A stretch of DNA of 64,000 nt from Gordonia humi (GTDB taxonomy: Bacteria > Actinomycetota > Actinomycetes > Mycobacteriales > Mycobacteriaceae), in assembly GCF_014197435.1 (NCBI RefSeq), contig NZ_JACIFP010000001.1:4092001-4156000 (forward strand), read 5' to 3'. The position numbers were made by a program, and so were the translations under genes. Below are positions 1 to 7,980 of this stretch, in pieces (position 1 is the stretch's first letter; every line of letters starts with the position of its first letter). The notes beneath the pieces are model-generated. The model was not told where the DNA came from. It made no database searches and worked only from the letters and a program-made list of their open reading frames with translations.

Positions 1-1
1 G

Positions 2-379
2 CGCCGCGGTGGGCCCGACGATGCCTACGCCGTGCGCCTGCGGGTGTCCGGCTCCCTCGACCAGCTCGTGGAGGCGGTCGACTCCGCCCTGGGCTATCAC
101 GAACGTCCGCGCGCCGATGGTGATCGCGTCGTTCTCGTTGACCGCAGCCGGGCAGAGCCCGTCGAGTCGACGTATCCGATCGCCGACTGGAGGATCGCCG
201 GGCCGCGGATCCTCGCCGCGGCGCTCGAGCGCTGGGCAGCGGAGGGAGGTCGCGTTCAGCTGAGTGGGTCGTGGAGCAGCGGGCGTGGTCACGTAATTAC
301 GAGCATCCCCGCGGGTCGGCAGGCCGGGTACGAAGCCTTCGCCTGGTACACACCGGAGCCCGAGGAGCGTGACCGGTGA
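2..379 (+). CDS. hypothetical protein, probably 5' partial
   Basis: The frame is open to the window edge, so the true start is probably upstream; GTG at 32 is the only internal candidate and it has no visible Shine-Dalgarno. The visible product is an acidic, soluble, roughly 115 to 125 residue protein with no motif I recognise. Its TGA overlaps the GTG of the next gene (GTGA), so the two are translationally coupled. This is the first of four tightly overlapping small genes, typical of packed AICE or phage cassettes. Function unknown. Confidence 0.5.
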   Translation, partial: RRGGPDDAYAVRLRVSGSLDQLVEAVDSALGYHERPRADGDRVVLVDRSRAEPVESTYPIADWRIAGPRILAAALERWAAEGGRVQLSGSWSSGRGHVITSIPAGRQAGYEAFAWYTPEPEERDR

Positions 380-582
380 CCGCCTCCGCCGACCTCGCCG
401 TCATCCTCGCCGTCGCGGTCGCCATGGTGCTGCTCGTGGTCGCCGGCCTCGGCGCGGCGTTCCTCAGTCCCGAGTGGCTGTCCCTCTACACCCCGGCCAT
501 GGCGCTGCCCGTACTCGCGCAGGGTCTCGCGACTGGACTGCGCTGGCGCGCCGCCGATCCCATGAGCAAGGAAGCACTGTGA
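376..582 (+). CDS. small membrane protein, unknown
   Basis: The product is 68 residues from GTG 376, which overlaps the previous stop by four bases. Residues about 7 to 30 form one strongly hydrophobic helix (LAVILAVAVAMVLLVVAGLG), followed by a second weaker hydrophobic stretch around 38 to 53. It is likely a one- or two-pass inner membrane protein. Its stop overlaps the GTG of the next gene, so it belongs to the same coupled cassette. No family recognised. Confidence 0.5.
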   Translation: MTASADLAVILAVAVAMVLLVVAGLGAAFLSPEWLSLYTPAMALPVLAQGLATGLRWRAADPMSKEAL

Positions 583-1085
583 CCGACACCAAGACCCTGA
601 CCGACCTGATCCCCGGCGGCGGCACCGTCGAGCTCACCGTCACCGCGCGCACCTCAAACCTCGACATCGAGAGCACGATCCTCGCGGCGCAGCGGAAGCA
701 GGCGACTGTCGTGCACAACCGCCTGGCCGAGCAGGTCGCGTCGTGGCGGCGCAGCCTCTACGAGATGCGCGCCGAGCTCGGTGGAGAACCCGCACCTGAG
801 TCGCACACCAGCACCCTGCCGCCGGTTCCGATGCCGGGACGGATGCGCTGCTGGGAGACCAGTGACGCGGTCTGGCTGCAGTGGGTTCCCGTCGGGGAGA
901 CGCTCGACCTCGATCACGCGGTCGCGCAGCGGATCCCGGTGAACGCAACGGACACGGACGCCGACCTTGAGGCTGCGGCTCAGCGGTGGCTCACCGGTTA
1001 CGGCTGCCCGCCCTCCGGCACGATCGAGTGGGTGCTGCCGCAGCTCCGGACCCACCGCGACAGGTTGGCCGATGCCCTGGGCTGA
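579..1085 (+). CDS. hypothetical protein, unknown
   Basis: This gene encodes 168 residues starting at GTG 579, chosen because it overlaps the upstream TGA (GTGA) as in the preceding junction. The N-terminal half looks helical (residues 30 to 70, Glu/Arg/Ala-rich), and the C-terminal half has several Trp and Pro and no recognised motif. No signal peptide or membrane segment. The 3' end overlaps the start of the zinc-ribbon gene by 14 bases. Function unknown. Confidence 0.5.
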   Translation: MTDTKTLTDLIPGGGTVELTVTARTSNLDIESTILAAQRKQATVVHNRLAEQVASWRRSLYEMRAELGGEPAPESHTSTLPPVPMPGRMRCWETSDAVWLQWVPVGETLDLDHAVAQRIPVNATDTDADLEAAAQRWLTGYGCPPSGTIEWVLPQLRTHRDRLADALG

Positions 1086-1269
1086 GGTACCTCCGCTGCG
1101 GTGTGAGCGGTGCGGTGCACCGTTCGGGCCGAAGCGAGTGCTCGTCGGGTGGGAGCCGGGCACTCCCGGTAACCGCACCTACTGCTGCCGGAGCTGCGGC
1201 CACACCATGCGGGTGCCGGCCGACCAGCTGCAGCACCGAGAGGTGCCGGCGCCGCGGAGAAGACGCTGA
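1072..1269 (+). CDS. small zinc-ribbon protein
   Basis: The 65-residue product starts at ATG 1072 inside the end of the upstream gene. It has two cysteine clusters, C11-x2-C14 and C38/C39-x2-C42 followed by GH, which is a classical zinc-ribbon layout. The C-terminus is basic (PRRRR), consistent with nucleic-acid binding. Such mini zinc-ribbon proteins are common in actinophages and AICEs; the specific role cannot be told. It ends the left coupled cassette and faces arsC. Confidence 0.5.
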   Translation: MPWAEVPPLRCERCGAPFGPKRVLVGWEPGTPGNRTYCCRSCGHTMRVPADQLQHREVPAPRRRR

Positions 1270-1308
1270 CCACTGCTCGGGTTGGTGATCGGAGCAGCAG
1301 GCGCGGTT

Positions 1309-1734
1309 CTACACCGCTCGCGGAGGGGCGGTGGGCGTGACTCCGAGGTCGGTGAGTAGATCGCGGATCCGTGTCTCGATCTCGTCGCGGATCGGCCGGA
1401 CCGAGTCGACGTCTTTCCCTGCTGGGTCAGGCAGTTTCCAGTTCAGGTACCGCACACCGGGGAAGTACGGGCACGCGTCGCCGCAGCCCATCGTGATCAC
1501 GACGTCGGAGGACTCGACGGTGTCGGGGAGGAGGATCTTCGGGGTCTGGTCGGCGATGTCGATCCCGACCTCGGCCATGGCAGCCACGGCGGCGGGGTTA
1601 ACCGCGTCCGCGGGTGCGGAGCCGGCCGAACGGACCTCTACCTGGTCTCCGCCGAGGGTGGCGAGGAACCCCGCGGCCATCTGGGATCGGCCGGCGTTGT
1701 GCACGCAGACGAACAAGACGCTGGGCTTGGACAT
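1309..1734 (-). CDS. arsC: arsenate reductase, low-MW phosphatase type
   Basis: This protein reduces arsenate to arsenite in the cytoplasm. The 141-residue product has the N-terminal P-loop CVHNAGRS with nucleophilic C10, and the redox cysteines C84 and C88 in GCGDACPY, as in thioredoxin- or mycothiol-coupled ArsC. It starts at ATG 1734, which overlaps the TGA of acr3 (ATGA), so it is coupled to the arsenite pump that exports its product. It is the last gene of the cadI-acr3-arsC operon, read away from arsR. The reductant (thioredoxin, mycoredoxin) cannot be told from sequence. Confidence 0.92.
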   Translation of the reverse strand: MSKPSVLFVCVHNAGRSQMAAGFLATLGGDQVEVRSAGSAPADAVNPAAVAAMAEVGIDIADQTPKILLPDTVESSDVVITMGCGDACPYFPGVRYLNWKLPDPAGKDVDSVRPIRDEIETRIRDLLTDLGVTPTAPPRAV

Positions 1735-2837
1735 CAGTGGGAACTCCTCGGAGCGGTTGAGGCGGCGGGTTCGTCGCCGACGGAACGGAAACGGCGACGC
1801 AGGGCGAGTGAGACGTAGACGAGGGCGACCAGGACCGGCACTTCGATGAGCGGTCCGACGACGCCGGCGAGGGCCTGTCCGGATGTGGCGCCGTAGGTGG
1901 CGATCGCGACGGCGATGGCGAGCTCGAAGTTGTTGCCCGCGGCGGTGAACGCGAGCGTGGTGGTGCGCTCGTAGCCCAGGCCCATCGCGGCGCCGAGCAG
2001 GTAGCCGCCGCCCCACATGATCGCGAAGTAGGCCAGCAGCGGCAGCGCGATGCGGACGACGTCCCAGGGGCGAGAGGTGATCTGCTCTCCCTGGAGCGCG
2101 AAGAGGATGACGATGGTGAACAGCAACCCGTACAACGCCCACGGCCCAACACGGGGCAGGAACTTCGCCTCGTACCAGTCGCGGCCCTTGGTCTTCTCCC
2201 CGATGCGGCGCGACAGGTAGCCGGCGAGCAGCGGGATGCCGAGGAAGATCAGCACGGACTTGGCGATCTGCCACGGCGAGGTGCTGATGGTCGTCTGTTC
2301 CAGGCCGAGCCAACCCGGGAGGAGCGAGAGGTAGAACCAGCCGAGGACGGCGAACATGATGACCTGGAACACCGAGTTCAGGGCGACGAGGACGGCGGCG
2401 GCTTCGCGGTCGCCGCAGGCGAGGTCGTTCCAGATGATCACCATGGCGATGCACCGGGCGAGCCCGACGATGATCAGCCCGGTGCGGTACTCCGGCAGGT
2501 CGGGCAGGAGCAGCCAGGCGAGCGCGAACATCAATGCCGGGCCGACGATCCAGTTCAGCAGCAGCGAGCCCAGCAGGAGCTTGCGGTCGCCGGTGACGGT
2601 GTCGAGGCGGTCGTAGCGGACCTTCGCGAGCACCGGGTACATCATGATTAGGAGCCCGAGGGCGATCGGCAGGGAGATGCCGTCTACCTGAATCTTCTCG
2701 AGCGCGGTGTTCAGGCCGGGTATCCACCGGCCGAGCAGCAGCCCGGCCATCATCGCCGCGACGATCCAGACGGGTAGGAACCGGTCGAGGGTCGACAGCT
2801 TGCCGACGACCGGTTGGTCGGTGGCGGGCGCGGTCAC
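1734..2837 (-). CDS. acr3: arsenite efflux permease ACR3
   Basis: This is a 367-residue integral membrane protein of the bile/arsenite/riboflavin transporter superfamily with about ten hydrophobic segments. It carries the conserved transmembrane-4 cysteine in GLARCIAMVIIWN, which ACR3 pumps need for As(III) transport, and the family sequence ERTTTLAFTAAGNNFELA. GTG 2837 was chosen because it overlaps the cadI stop by four bases; GTG 2855 is an alternative. It exports the arsenite formed by ArsC. The gene lies in the middle of the cadI-acr3-arsC operon. Confidence 0.93.
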   Translation of the reverse strand: MTAPATDQPVVGKLSTLDRFLPVWIVAAMMAGLLLGRWIPGLNTALEKIQVDGISLPIALGLLIMMYPVLAKVRYDRLDTVTGDRKLLLGSLLLNWIVGPALMFALAWLLLPDLPEYRTGLIIVGLARCIAMVIIWNDLACGDREAAAVLVALNSVFQVIMFAVLGWFYLSLLPGWLGLEQTTISTSPWQIAKSVLIFLGIPLLAGYLSRRIGEKTKGRDWYEAKFLPRVGPWALYGLLFTIVILFALQGEQITSRPWDVVRIALPLLAYFAIMWGGGYLLGAAMGLGYERTTTLAFTAAGNNFELAIAVAIATYGATSGQALAGVVGPLIEVPVLVALVYVSLALRRRFRSVGDEPAASTAPRSSH

Positions 2838-3256
2838 TGCGGGCCGCAGTCGCACGCGGCGGTCGTGGCGACCTGCTCACCACCGAAGGTCTCAGCGTCG
2901 GCGAGCACCGTGTAGACCTCCCACCGCTCGCCGCCCGGGCCGGTCACCCACACCTTGTCCTGCGTAGCGAAGCAGCATGTGGTCCCGATTTCCTCCTCGG
3001 TGAACATCTCGGCCTCGGTGAGGCGCGCGATCTCGGCGTGCACCGTCTCGCTGGACTCGACCTCGACGCCGAGGTGGTTGAGCGTTCCGCCGTGGCCCGG
3101 ATTCTCGATCAGGACCAGCTTCAGCGCGGGGTCGGCGACCGCGAAGTTCGCGTATCCGGGCTTGACCTTCGCCGGCTCGGTGTTGAAGAGCTTGGAGTAG
3201 AACTCGATCGACTCCTCCAGGTTGTCGACGTTGAGGGCGAGCTGCGTGCGGGACAT
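2834..3256 (-). CDS. cadI: CadI/ArsI-family VOC metalloprotein
   Basis: The 140-residue single VOC-fold protein is very like mycobacterial cadmium-induced CadI and the ArsI C-As lyases. Key features are the vicinal cysteines C94-C95 (GTTCCFATQ), H61 in LNHLGVEVE and E113 in ERWEVYTV. ArsI has a metal-binding His near position 5; here that position is Gln, as I recall for CadI, so lyase activity is uncertain. A GGAGG Shine-Dalgarno precedes ATG 3256. First gene of the arsenic operon, divergent from arsR, with a Cys-rich C-terminal tail (ACDCGPQ). Confidence 0.88.
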   Translation of the reverse strand: MSRTQLALNVDNLEESIEFYSKLFNTEPAKVKPGYANFAVADPALKLVLIENPGHGGTLNHLGVEVESSETVHAEIARLTEAEMFTEEEIGTTCCFATQDKVWVTGPGGERWEVYTVLADAETFGGEQVATTAACDCGPQ

Positions 3257-3322
3257 GGCACCTACCTCCGTAGCTTTGAGACGTTTATCGAATCGCTTCC
3301 ACGACCTGTTCTACGCCACCTC

Positions 3323-3352
3323 TTCGACATATGTCAACGAGGTGCGTACGAT
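3323..3352 (+). promoter_or_regulatory. arsR promoter with overlapping ArsR operator
   Basis: A perfect 10-bp palindrome GACATATGTC (3326 to 3335) lies between a TTCGAC -35-like hexamer (3323) and TACGAT -10 (3347 to 3352). The -10 ends seven bases before the arsR ATG, so arsR mRNA is probably leaderless. A repressor on this dyad would block arsR directly and could also affect the divergent cadI operon. ArsR binding is inferred. Confidence 0.6.
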
Positions 3353-3359
3353 CGGCTTC

Positions 3360-3713
3360 ATGCCCAAGACGCTGCCCGTGATCGACATGACCGACCCAGT
3401 CTGCTGCGCTCCGGTCGCCGCAGCACCGGCCGATGACGCGGCGGCGCTGGACGTAGCGATGCGCCTCAAGGCCCTCGCAGATCCGGTCCGCGTGAAGCTG
3501 CTGTCCCTGCTCTTCACCTGCGGCGAACCGTGCACTACCGGCTCCCTCGCAGCTGCGGTCGACCTCGCGGAGTCCACCGTGAGCCATCACCTCGGGCAAC
3601 TGCGTACCGCGGGCTTCGTGACCTCGGAGCGACAGGGCATGAGCGTGCACCACACGCCCCGCCGCGACGCGCTCACCGCGCTCTGCAAGGTGCTCGACCC
3701 CAGCTGTTGCTAG
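3360..3713 (+). CDS. arsR: ArsR-family As(III)-responsive repressor
   Basis: This 117-residue winged-helix repressor is transcribed divergently from the arsenic operon. The recognition helix lies in LAESTVSHHLGQLRTAGFV (about residues 70 to 90). Metal-site candidates are C15, C16 and C54, matching the position of the As(III) triad described for Corynebacterium glutamicum ArsR (C15/C16/C55); there are also C58 and a terminal C116-C117 pair. When arsenite binds, the repressor should leave the palindrome in the intergenic region. ATG 3360 follows a close -10 box. Confidence 0.92.
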   Translation: MPKTLPVIDMTDPVCCAPVAAAPADDAAALDVAMRLKALADPVRVKLLSLLFTCGEPCTTGSLAAAVDLAESTVSHHLGQLRTAGFVTSERQGMSVHHTPRRDALTALCKVLDPSCC

Positions 3714-3927
3714 CGCCAGCTCGACCTCGAAGGTCGCACAAGCGGCAGGTGGAGACCGGCCGACTCGGTCGCCGTGACCACATGGTCTTGTGACGGCGAC
3801 GCCAGCGCATGTACACGCGCCAACCTGCCCGATCGCGTCGCTGATTCCGGGTTGAATAGGCCCTGAGCATTCGAGGTTCCCGACGACAGTACCGGCACGC
3901 TCGGGGTTGAAGCAGAGGAGTCCCCCC

Positions 3928-6900
3928 GTGCCCGAGAGTCGACACCGCTACCTATACGAGCGTCTGGGCGATCACGACTTCCAGCAGCTCGTCAACGCCC
4001 TGCTCGCCGCGCAGTTCCCGAACTTCACGCCTATGGCGCTACGCCAGGCCGACGGCGGCATCGATGGCCTGCGCAAACTCGGCCCGGCGTCGGTGCTGAT
4101 CTACCAGGTCAAGTGGTCCGTGTCCGGCTCGGAGAAGAATCCCGTCAGCTGGCTGGACGCCGTGGTGAAGAAGGAGCTGGACAACCTGCGGCGGCTAGCG
4201 GCGGAAGGCGTGCGTCACTACGTCCTGGTGACGAACGTGCCGAGCACCGCTAAGCCTGGGACCGGCAGCTTCGCAGCGCTGAACAAGAAGTTGGACGCGT
4301 ACGCCGAGGAGCTCGGCTTCGAGGAGATGTCGTGCATCTGGCGCGAGGCGCTCAACTCGTGGCTGGACAACTCCGAGAACTCGGTCAAGTGGGCCTACGC
4401 CGACATGCTCGCCGGCTGGGACCTGATCCGGTTCCTAGTCGCCGAACAGGTCGGAGCCACCAAGAACCAGGCGGATCGCAAGCTGATCCGACAGGTCGCC
4501 GCGTCGCAGTGGGACGACGACCAGCGGGTCAAGTTCAGCCAGGTCGAGGTGGACCGGAAGAGGATGGTGGACCTCTTCGTCGACGTCACCGCTGAGCTCG
4601 TGCACTCACCGGAGAAGGCCCGCGCCCAGAGCCTCTCCTCGACGGAACTCGGCGGCGCTGCACATCACCTGCTACACACGCCGGCGCCGTTCACGCTGGT
4701 GCGAGGCGCTCCGGGCCAGGGCAAGTCCACCCTCAGCCAGTACATCTGCCAGGTACACCGCAGCGCGTTCGTGCCGGAATCAGAGAGGCCCAAGACGCTA
4801 CCTGCGCTGGACAATCCTCGGTTCCCGATCCGGTTGGACTTGAGCGACTACGCGCTGTGGCTCGCGGGCATCGATGTGTGGGATCAGTCCGATGACCGCA
4901 AGCCGAAGCGGGATAGGGCGCGCAAGGGCGAGAAGGCGACCGTCGAGTGCTTCATCGCTGACCTCATGACACACGCGAGCGGCGGCATCACCGCCACTGC
5001 CGACACCGTGCACGGCATCTTCGAGCGAGTTCCCAGCCTCGTTGTGCTCGACGGACTCGATGAGGTCGGTAGCGCCAGTACCCGGCGGCGGGTCGTCAGC
5101 GAGATCGACGCGTTCGCCAGCCGAGGGAAGGCCTACACCGAGCCGCTCAAGGTCGTTGTCACCACGCGTCCGAGCGCGGGCGAGCTCCCGGAGCCGGCAC
5201 TGGACAAGTTCGAGATCATCACGCTGAAGCAGCTCACGGGCGAGCAACGGGCAGACTACCTGCGCAAGTGGTGCGCGGTCCGGGAAATCAGAGGCAAGGA
5301 CGGCCGGGAGCTGCGGAAGAGCTTCAACGAGAAGAGTCGCGAACCCTACATCCACGAACTCGCCGGCAACCCGATGCAGTTGACGATCCTGCTGGACCTG
5401 CTCCACCGTCAGGGCGCGGCCACCCCGACACAGCGGACCGACCTCTACGACACGTACGTCGACCTTCTCCTCGCCCGCGAGGCGAACAAGCACCCCAAGG
5501 CTGTTCGCGACCACAAGGAGGAGCTGCTCGAGATCATCCCGTTCCTCGGTTGGTACCTGCACGCGCACACCGAGGAGTCGCAGATCAACGGCCGCATGAG
5601 CATCAACGACCTCAAGGCAGCGATGCGCCACTTCCAGCGCACCTACGGCAACCAAGAGTCGATTGTGGACGAGCTCTTCGTAGGCATCAGCGACCGTCTA
5701 TGGGCACTGACCAGCCAAGTGGACGGCACCTACGAGTTCGAGGTTCTCTCCCTCCGGGAGTACTTCGCCGCCCGGTTCCTGTACCGGAACGCAGGCGAGG
5801 ACAACCCCCCCTTCGATAAGGCGATTGTCCTGCGGGAGCTCCTACGCCGCCCGTACTGGCTCAACACCGCCAGGTTCTACGGCGGCAACGCGAAGGGCAG
5901 CGACGTCTACGTCCTGGCCGCCGGCATCGAGCAGGAGTTGCCCCACACGTCGGCGCCCGCGTCGTACCTCGCCGCGTGGGCACTACTGACTGACGGCGTG
6001 TTCCAGCGTCGACCACACGAAGCGCGCAAGGTACTGACGGCACTCTGCGCCGACACGGGGGTGAACGTCCTACTGTCCGCGCTCGACCGCCGAGACATCA
6101 CGCACCTGCCCGAGCTGCCAAACCCCACGGACGCCGGCGCTGACCCGACGTGGTCACGGCTGACGACACTGATCAGCAAGAACCCGAGTGACACCGCCAA
6201 CCCTCAACGTGTGCGGGTGCTCCGCGAGTTGCTCAACCAGCGCAGCGAGTTCGCGAAGTGGTGGTACGAGCAGCTCGCAGCAGCGATCGGCACGGAGCAG
6301 CAGAACGCGTGGCTCGCGATCGGAGCCTGTTGCGAAGCCGGAGCCGGGATCACCGTGGACTTCGAGGACATGGACCTCTCGGACGGCGCCGCCGAGCTCT
6401 TCCTCAGTACAGGCCTGGCCCCAACCCCCGGAGACTCGTTCGAGACCGCGCTGCTCGCCGCGGTGCTGAACGGCGAGTGCCCGCGCGTCACGTCGACCTC
6501 CTCCATGCCAGCGCAAGTCGCCGCGGCGCTGGCACCCGGGGAGTTCTTCACCAGCTCCACCACCGGGTTCATCTCCGGTGACGCCCGAGCGAAGCGCCGC
6601 CGGTCTGAGGCCATCACGCAACTCCGGAAGGCCAACTCGCCGTGGGAGGAGATCGCCAAGACGCGCGGGTACAAGCCCGGGTACAAGGGCAGCACCTTCC
6701 CGTGGGCCGACACAGCCACAGCCGTGCACGATCATGTCGGACGCTGCTGGACCGCTTCGGAGATCGCGATCATCGGCGCCGCGTCCCCGTTCAAGGTCGC
6801 GCACACCAAGCGACCCGAGTCCACCGCGTTCGGGCCGACAGGTCACCCGTCCGAACTCCTCGCGCAGTCGCGGACCAACGCGGGCAAGGCCAGCTGGTGG

Positions 6901-7284
6901 CGCGAGCAGCTGGGGACAGTCCACTCCGACCTCGAACGAGCAGAGTGGGCGTTGGCGCTGTGGTGCGTCGCGACGGGCCCAGTGGTCTCCGAACTGCTGC
7001 CCGAGCTCACGGAGGTTCTCGCGCAGCTTACGAACTCGCGGCGGCGGACGGTCCTACGTGCGGCGGAGCAGATTGCGCGCTTCGGCTGGCTGGAGAGGCG
7101 GCCGGTCTCCGGAAGTACGACCAACGCGGAGCTGGACGCACTCAACCAGCTCCGGGTACCCGTACCGTCGACCGAACCAGGCGACGGCACCGGATCGAGT
7201 AATCAGACACCACTGCCCTCCCTCCTCAGCGTCGCTCGCGCGGACCGGTGGCTCAAGGTCGACTCGCAGTCCGTGTACAAGTAG
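3928..7284 (+). CDS. Mrr-type nuclease + NACHT ATPase, putative antiphage defence protein
   Basis: The product is 1118 residues. The N-terminus (about 1 to 130) is a PD-(D/E)XK/Mrr-type domain: an F-x2-LV helix, GGIDG with D46, then Q60-V-K62. The middle (about 250 to 420) is a STAND/NACHT ATPase with P-loop GAPGQGKST (260 to 268) and Walker B LVVLDGLDE (about 371 to 379), the doubled-acidic form typical of NACHT, then a winged-helix part including YEFEVLSLREYFAARFL. The long C-terminus (about 620 to 1118) is helical and presumably the sensor. Bacterial NACHT proteins of this layout are antiphage defence proteins; the nuclease would be the effector. GTG 3928 was chosen for its AGAGGAG site. 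It is a stand-alone gene beside the arsenic cassette on a mobile element. The target is unknown. Confidence 0.8.
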   Translation: MPESRHRYLYERLGDHDFQQLVNALLAAQFPNFTPMALRQADGGIDGLRKLGPASVLIYQVKWSVSGSEKNPVSWLDAVVKKELDNLRRLAAEGVRHYVLVTNVPSTAKPGTGSFAALNKKLDAYAEELGFEEMSCIWREALNSWLDNSENSVKWAYADMLAGWDLIRFLVAEQVGATKNQADRKLIRQVAASQWDDDQRVKFSQVEVDRKRMVDLFVDVTAELVHSPEKARAQSLSSTELGGAAHHLLHTPAPFTLVRGAPGQGKSTLSQYICQVHRSAFVPESERPKTLPALDNPRFPIRLDLSDYALWLAGIDVWDQSDDRKPKRDRARKGEKATVECFIADLMTHASGGITATADTVHGIFERVPSLVVLDGLDEVGSASTRRRVVSEIDAFASRGKAYTEPLKVVVTTRPSAGELPEPALDKFEIITLKQLTGEQRADYLRKWCAVREIRGKDGRELRKSFNEKSREPYIHELAGNPMQLTILLDLLHRQGAATPTQRTDLYDTYVDLLLAREANKHPKAVRDHKEELLEIIPFLGWYLHAHTEESQINGRMSINDLKAAMRHFQRTYGNQESIVDELFVGISDRLWALTSQVDGTYEFEVLSLREYFAARFLYRNAGEDNPPFDKAIVLRELLRRPYWLNTARFYGGNAKGSDVYVLAAGIEQELPHTSAPASYLAAWALLTDGVFQRRPHEARKVLTALCADTGVNVLLSALDRRDITHLPELPNPTDAGADPTWSRLTTLISKNPSDTANPQRVRVLRELLNQRSEFAKWWYEQLAAAIGTEQQNAWLAIGACCEAGAGITVDFEDMDLSDGAAELFLSTGLAPTPGDSFETALLAAVLNGECPRVTSTSSMPAQVAAALAPGEFFTSSTTGFISGDARAKRRRSEAITQLRKANSPWEEIAKTRGYKPGYKGSTFPWADTATAVHDHVGRCWTASEIAIIGAASPFKVAHTKRPESTAFGPTGHPSELLAQSRTNAGKASWWREQLGTVHSDLERAEWALALWCVATGPVVSELLPELTEVLAQLTNSRRRTVLRAAEQIARFGWLERRPVSGSTTNAELDALNQLRVPVPSTEPGDGTGSSNQTPLPSLLSVARADRWLKVDSQSVYK

Positions 7285-7372
7285 CTGTCGCGGCCGGCAG
7301 TGAGTAGTGAACCCCAGGAGATCGATGCCGAGAGCAGACGGACTTGCCGGGTGCCATTCCGGCGCACTAGCT

Positions 7373-7753
7373 CTACGCGCCGCGGCGGTCGATCAGCGCC
7401 GCCTCGGTGATCGCCGTGATCCGGACGCCGCCGGCATCGATGGCGACTGACTCGGGGTCGCCGTCGTGCGGCCACACCGAGTCGGAGAAGCCAGCCGCAA
7501 GCACGCGTTCCAACGCGGCGTGGAGGTCCGGCACCGTCACCTCGAGCACCACGGGGAGAGCGCGTTCGCCGATCGCGACGTCGAGCGTCGTGTCGCCGAC
7601 GCGCAGAGTCGTGGCCTTGGTCTCGGTGTCATCGCGGCGGACATACAGAAGCCAGGTCGGAGCGCTGGTTCCGGAGAGCGCGGCGAGCGCGGCGACGATC
7701 TCGGATGCGTCATCGGCCTCGGCGAAGAGCAGGACGCGGGACAGAAAGGGCAC
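7373..7753 (-). CDS. hypothetical protein, possibly VOC-like
   Basis: This gene encodes 126 residues from GTG 7753, which has a good GAGGAG site; a longer ATG-like frame upstream is less likely. The C-terminal half (VTVPDLHAALERVLAAGF ... VAIDAGGVRITA) resembles the second half of a glyoxalase/VOC module, but no metal ligands are clear. It is soluble and acidic. It is convergent with the NACHT gene and divergent from the resolvase. Function unknown. Confidence 0.5.
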   Translation of the reverse strand: MPFLSRVLLFAEADDASEIVAALAALSGTSAPTWLLYVRRDDTETKATTLRVGDTTLDVAIGERALPVVLEVTVPDLHAALERVLAAGFSDSVWPHDGDPESVAIDAGGVRITAITEAALIDRRGA

Positions 7754-7868
7754 GGGGCCTCCTCGGGGACAACACCGCCGCACCCGGGGATCAGGTGCGG
7801 CTAGCGTTGCTGGTGTCCGCGCTGCATGGCCAGACTCTATCTCGCGTCGGGATCAAGTCCGCATCCCG

Positions 7869-7948
7869 AGGTACCACATCTAAGAATCTGGTACCAGGTG
7901 TCGCAGCCTCCTTGAACAGCAGGTCAGGAGGTACCATATCTAGGTACC
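7869..7948. repeat. res-like GGTACC repeats upstream of the resolvase
   Basis: AGGTACCACATCTA (7869 to 7882) is repeated as AGGTACCATATCTA (7929 to 7942), 60 bp apart with one mismatch. Each copy is followed by another GGTACC (7890 to 7895 and 7943 to 7948), so each forms an inverted-repeat subsite. The array ends 32 bases before the recombinase ATG. This is the layout of a resolvase recombination/autoregulation site with two subsites. Confidence 0.6.
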
Positions 7949-7980
7949 ACTTCTTCAGGGCTTCACAGGGGGATCAACAC

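Noticed and set aside
3714..3927. Regulatory RNA or small gene between arsR and the NACHT gene
   Set aside because: No hairpin, ORF or promoter pair stands out in these 214 bases apart from the AGAGGAG ribosome site of the NACHT gene.
7326..7370. 15-codon ORF with an AGGAG site between the NACHT gene and the next gene
   Set aside because: ATG 7326 to TAG is only 15 codons, has no coupling or similarity, and the region is a plain 88-bp convergent gap.
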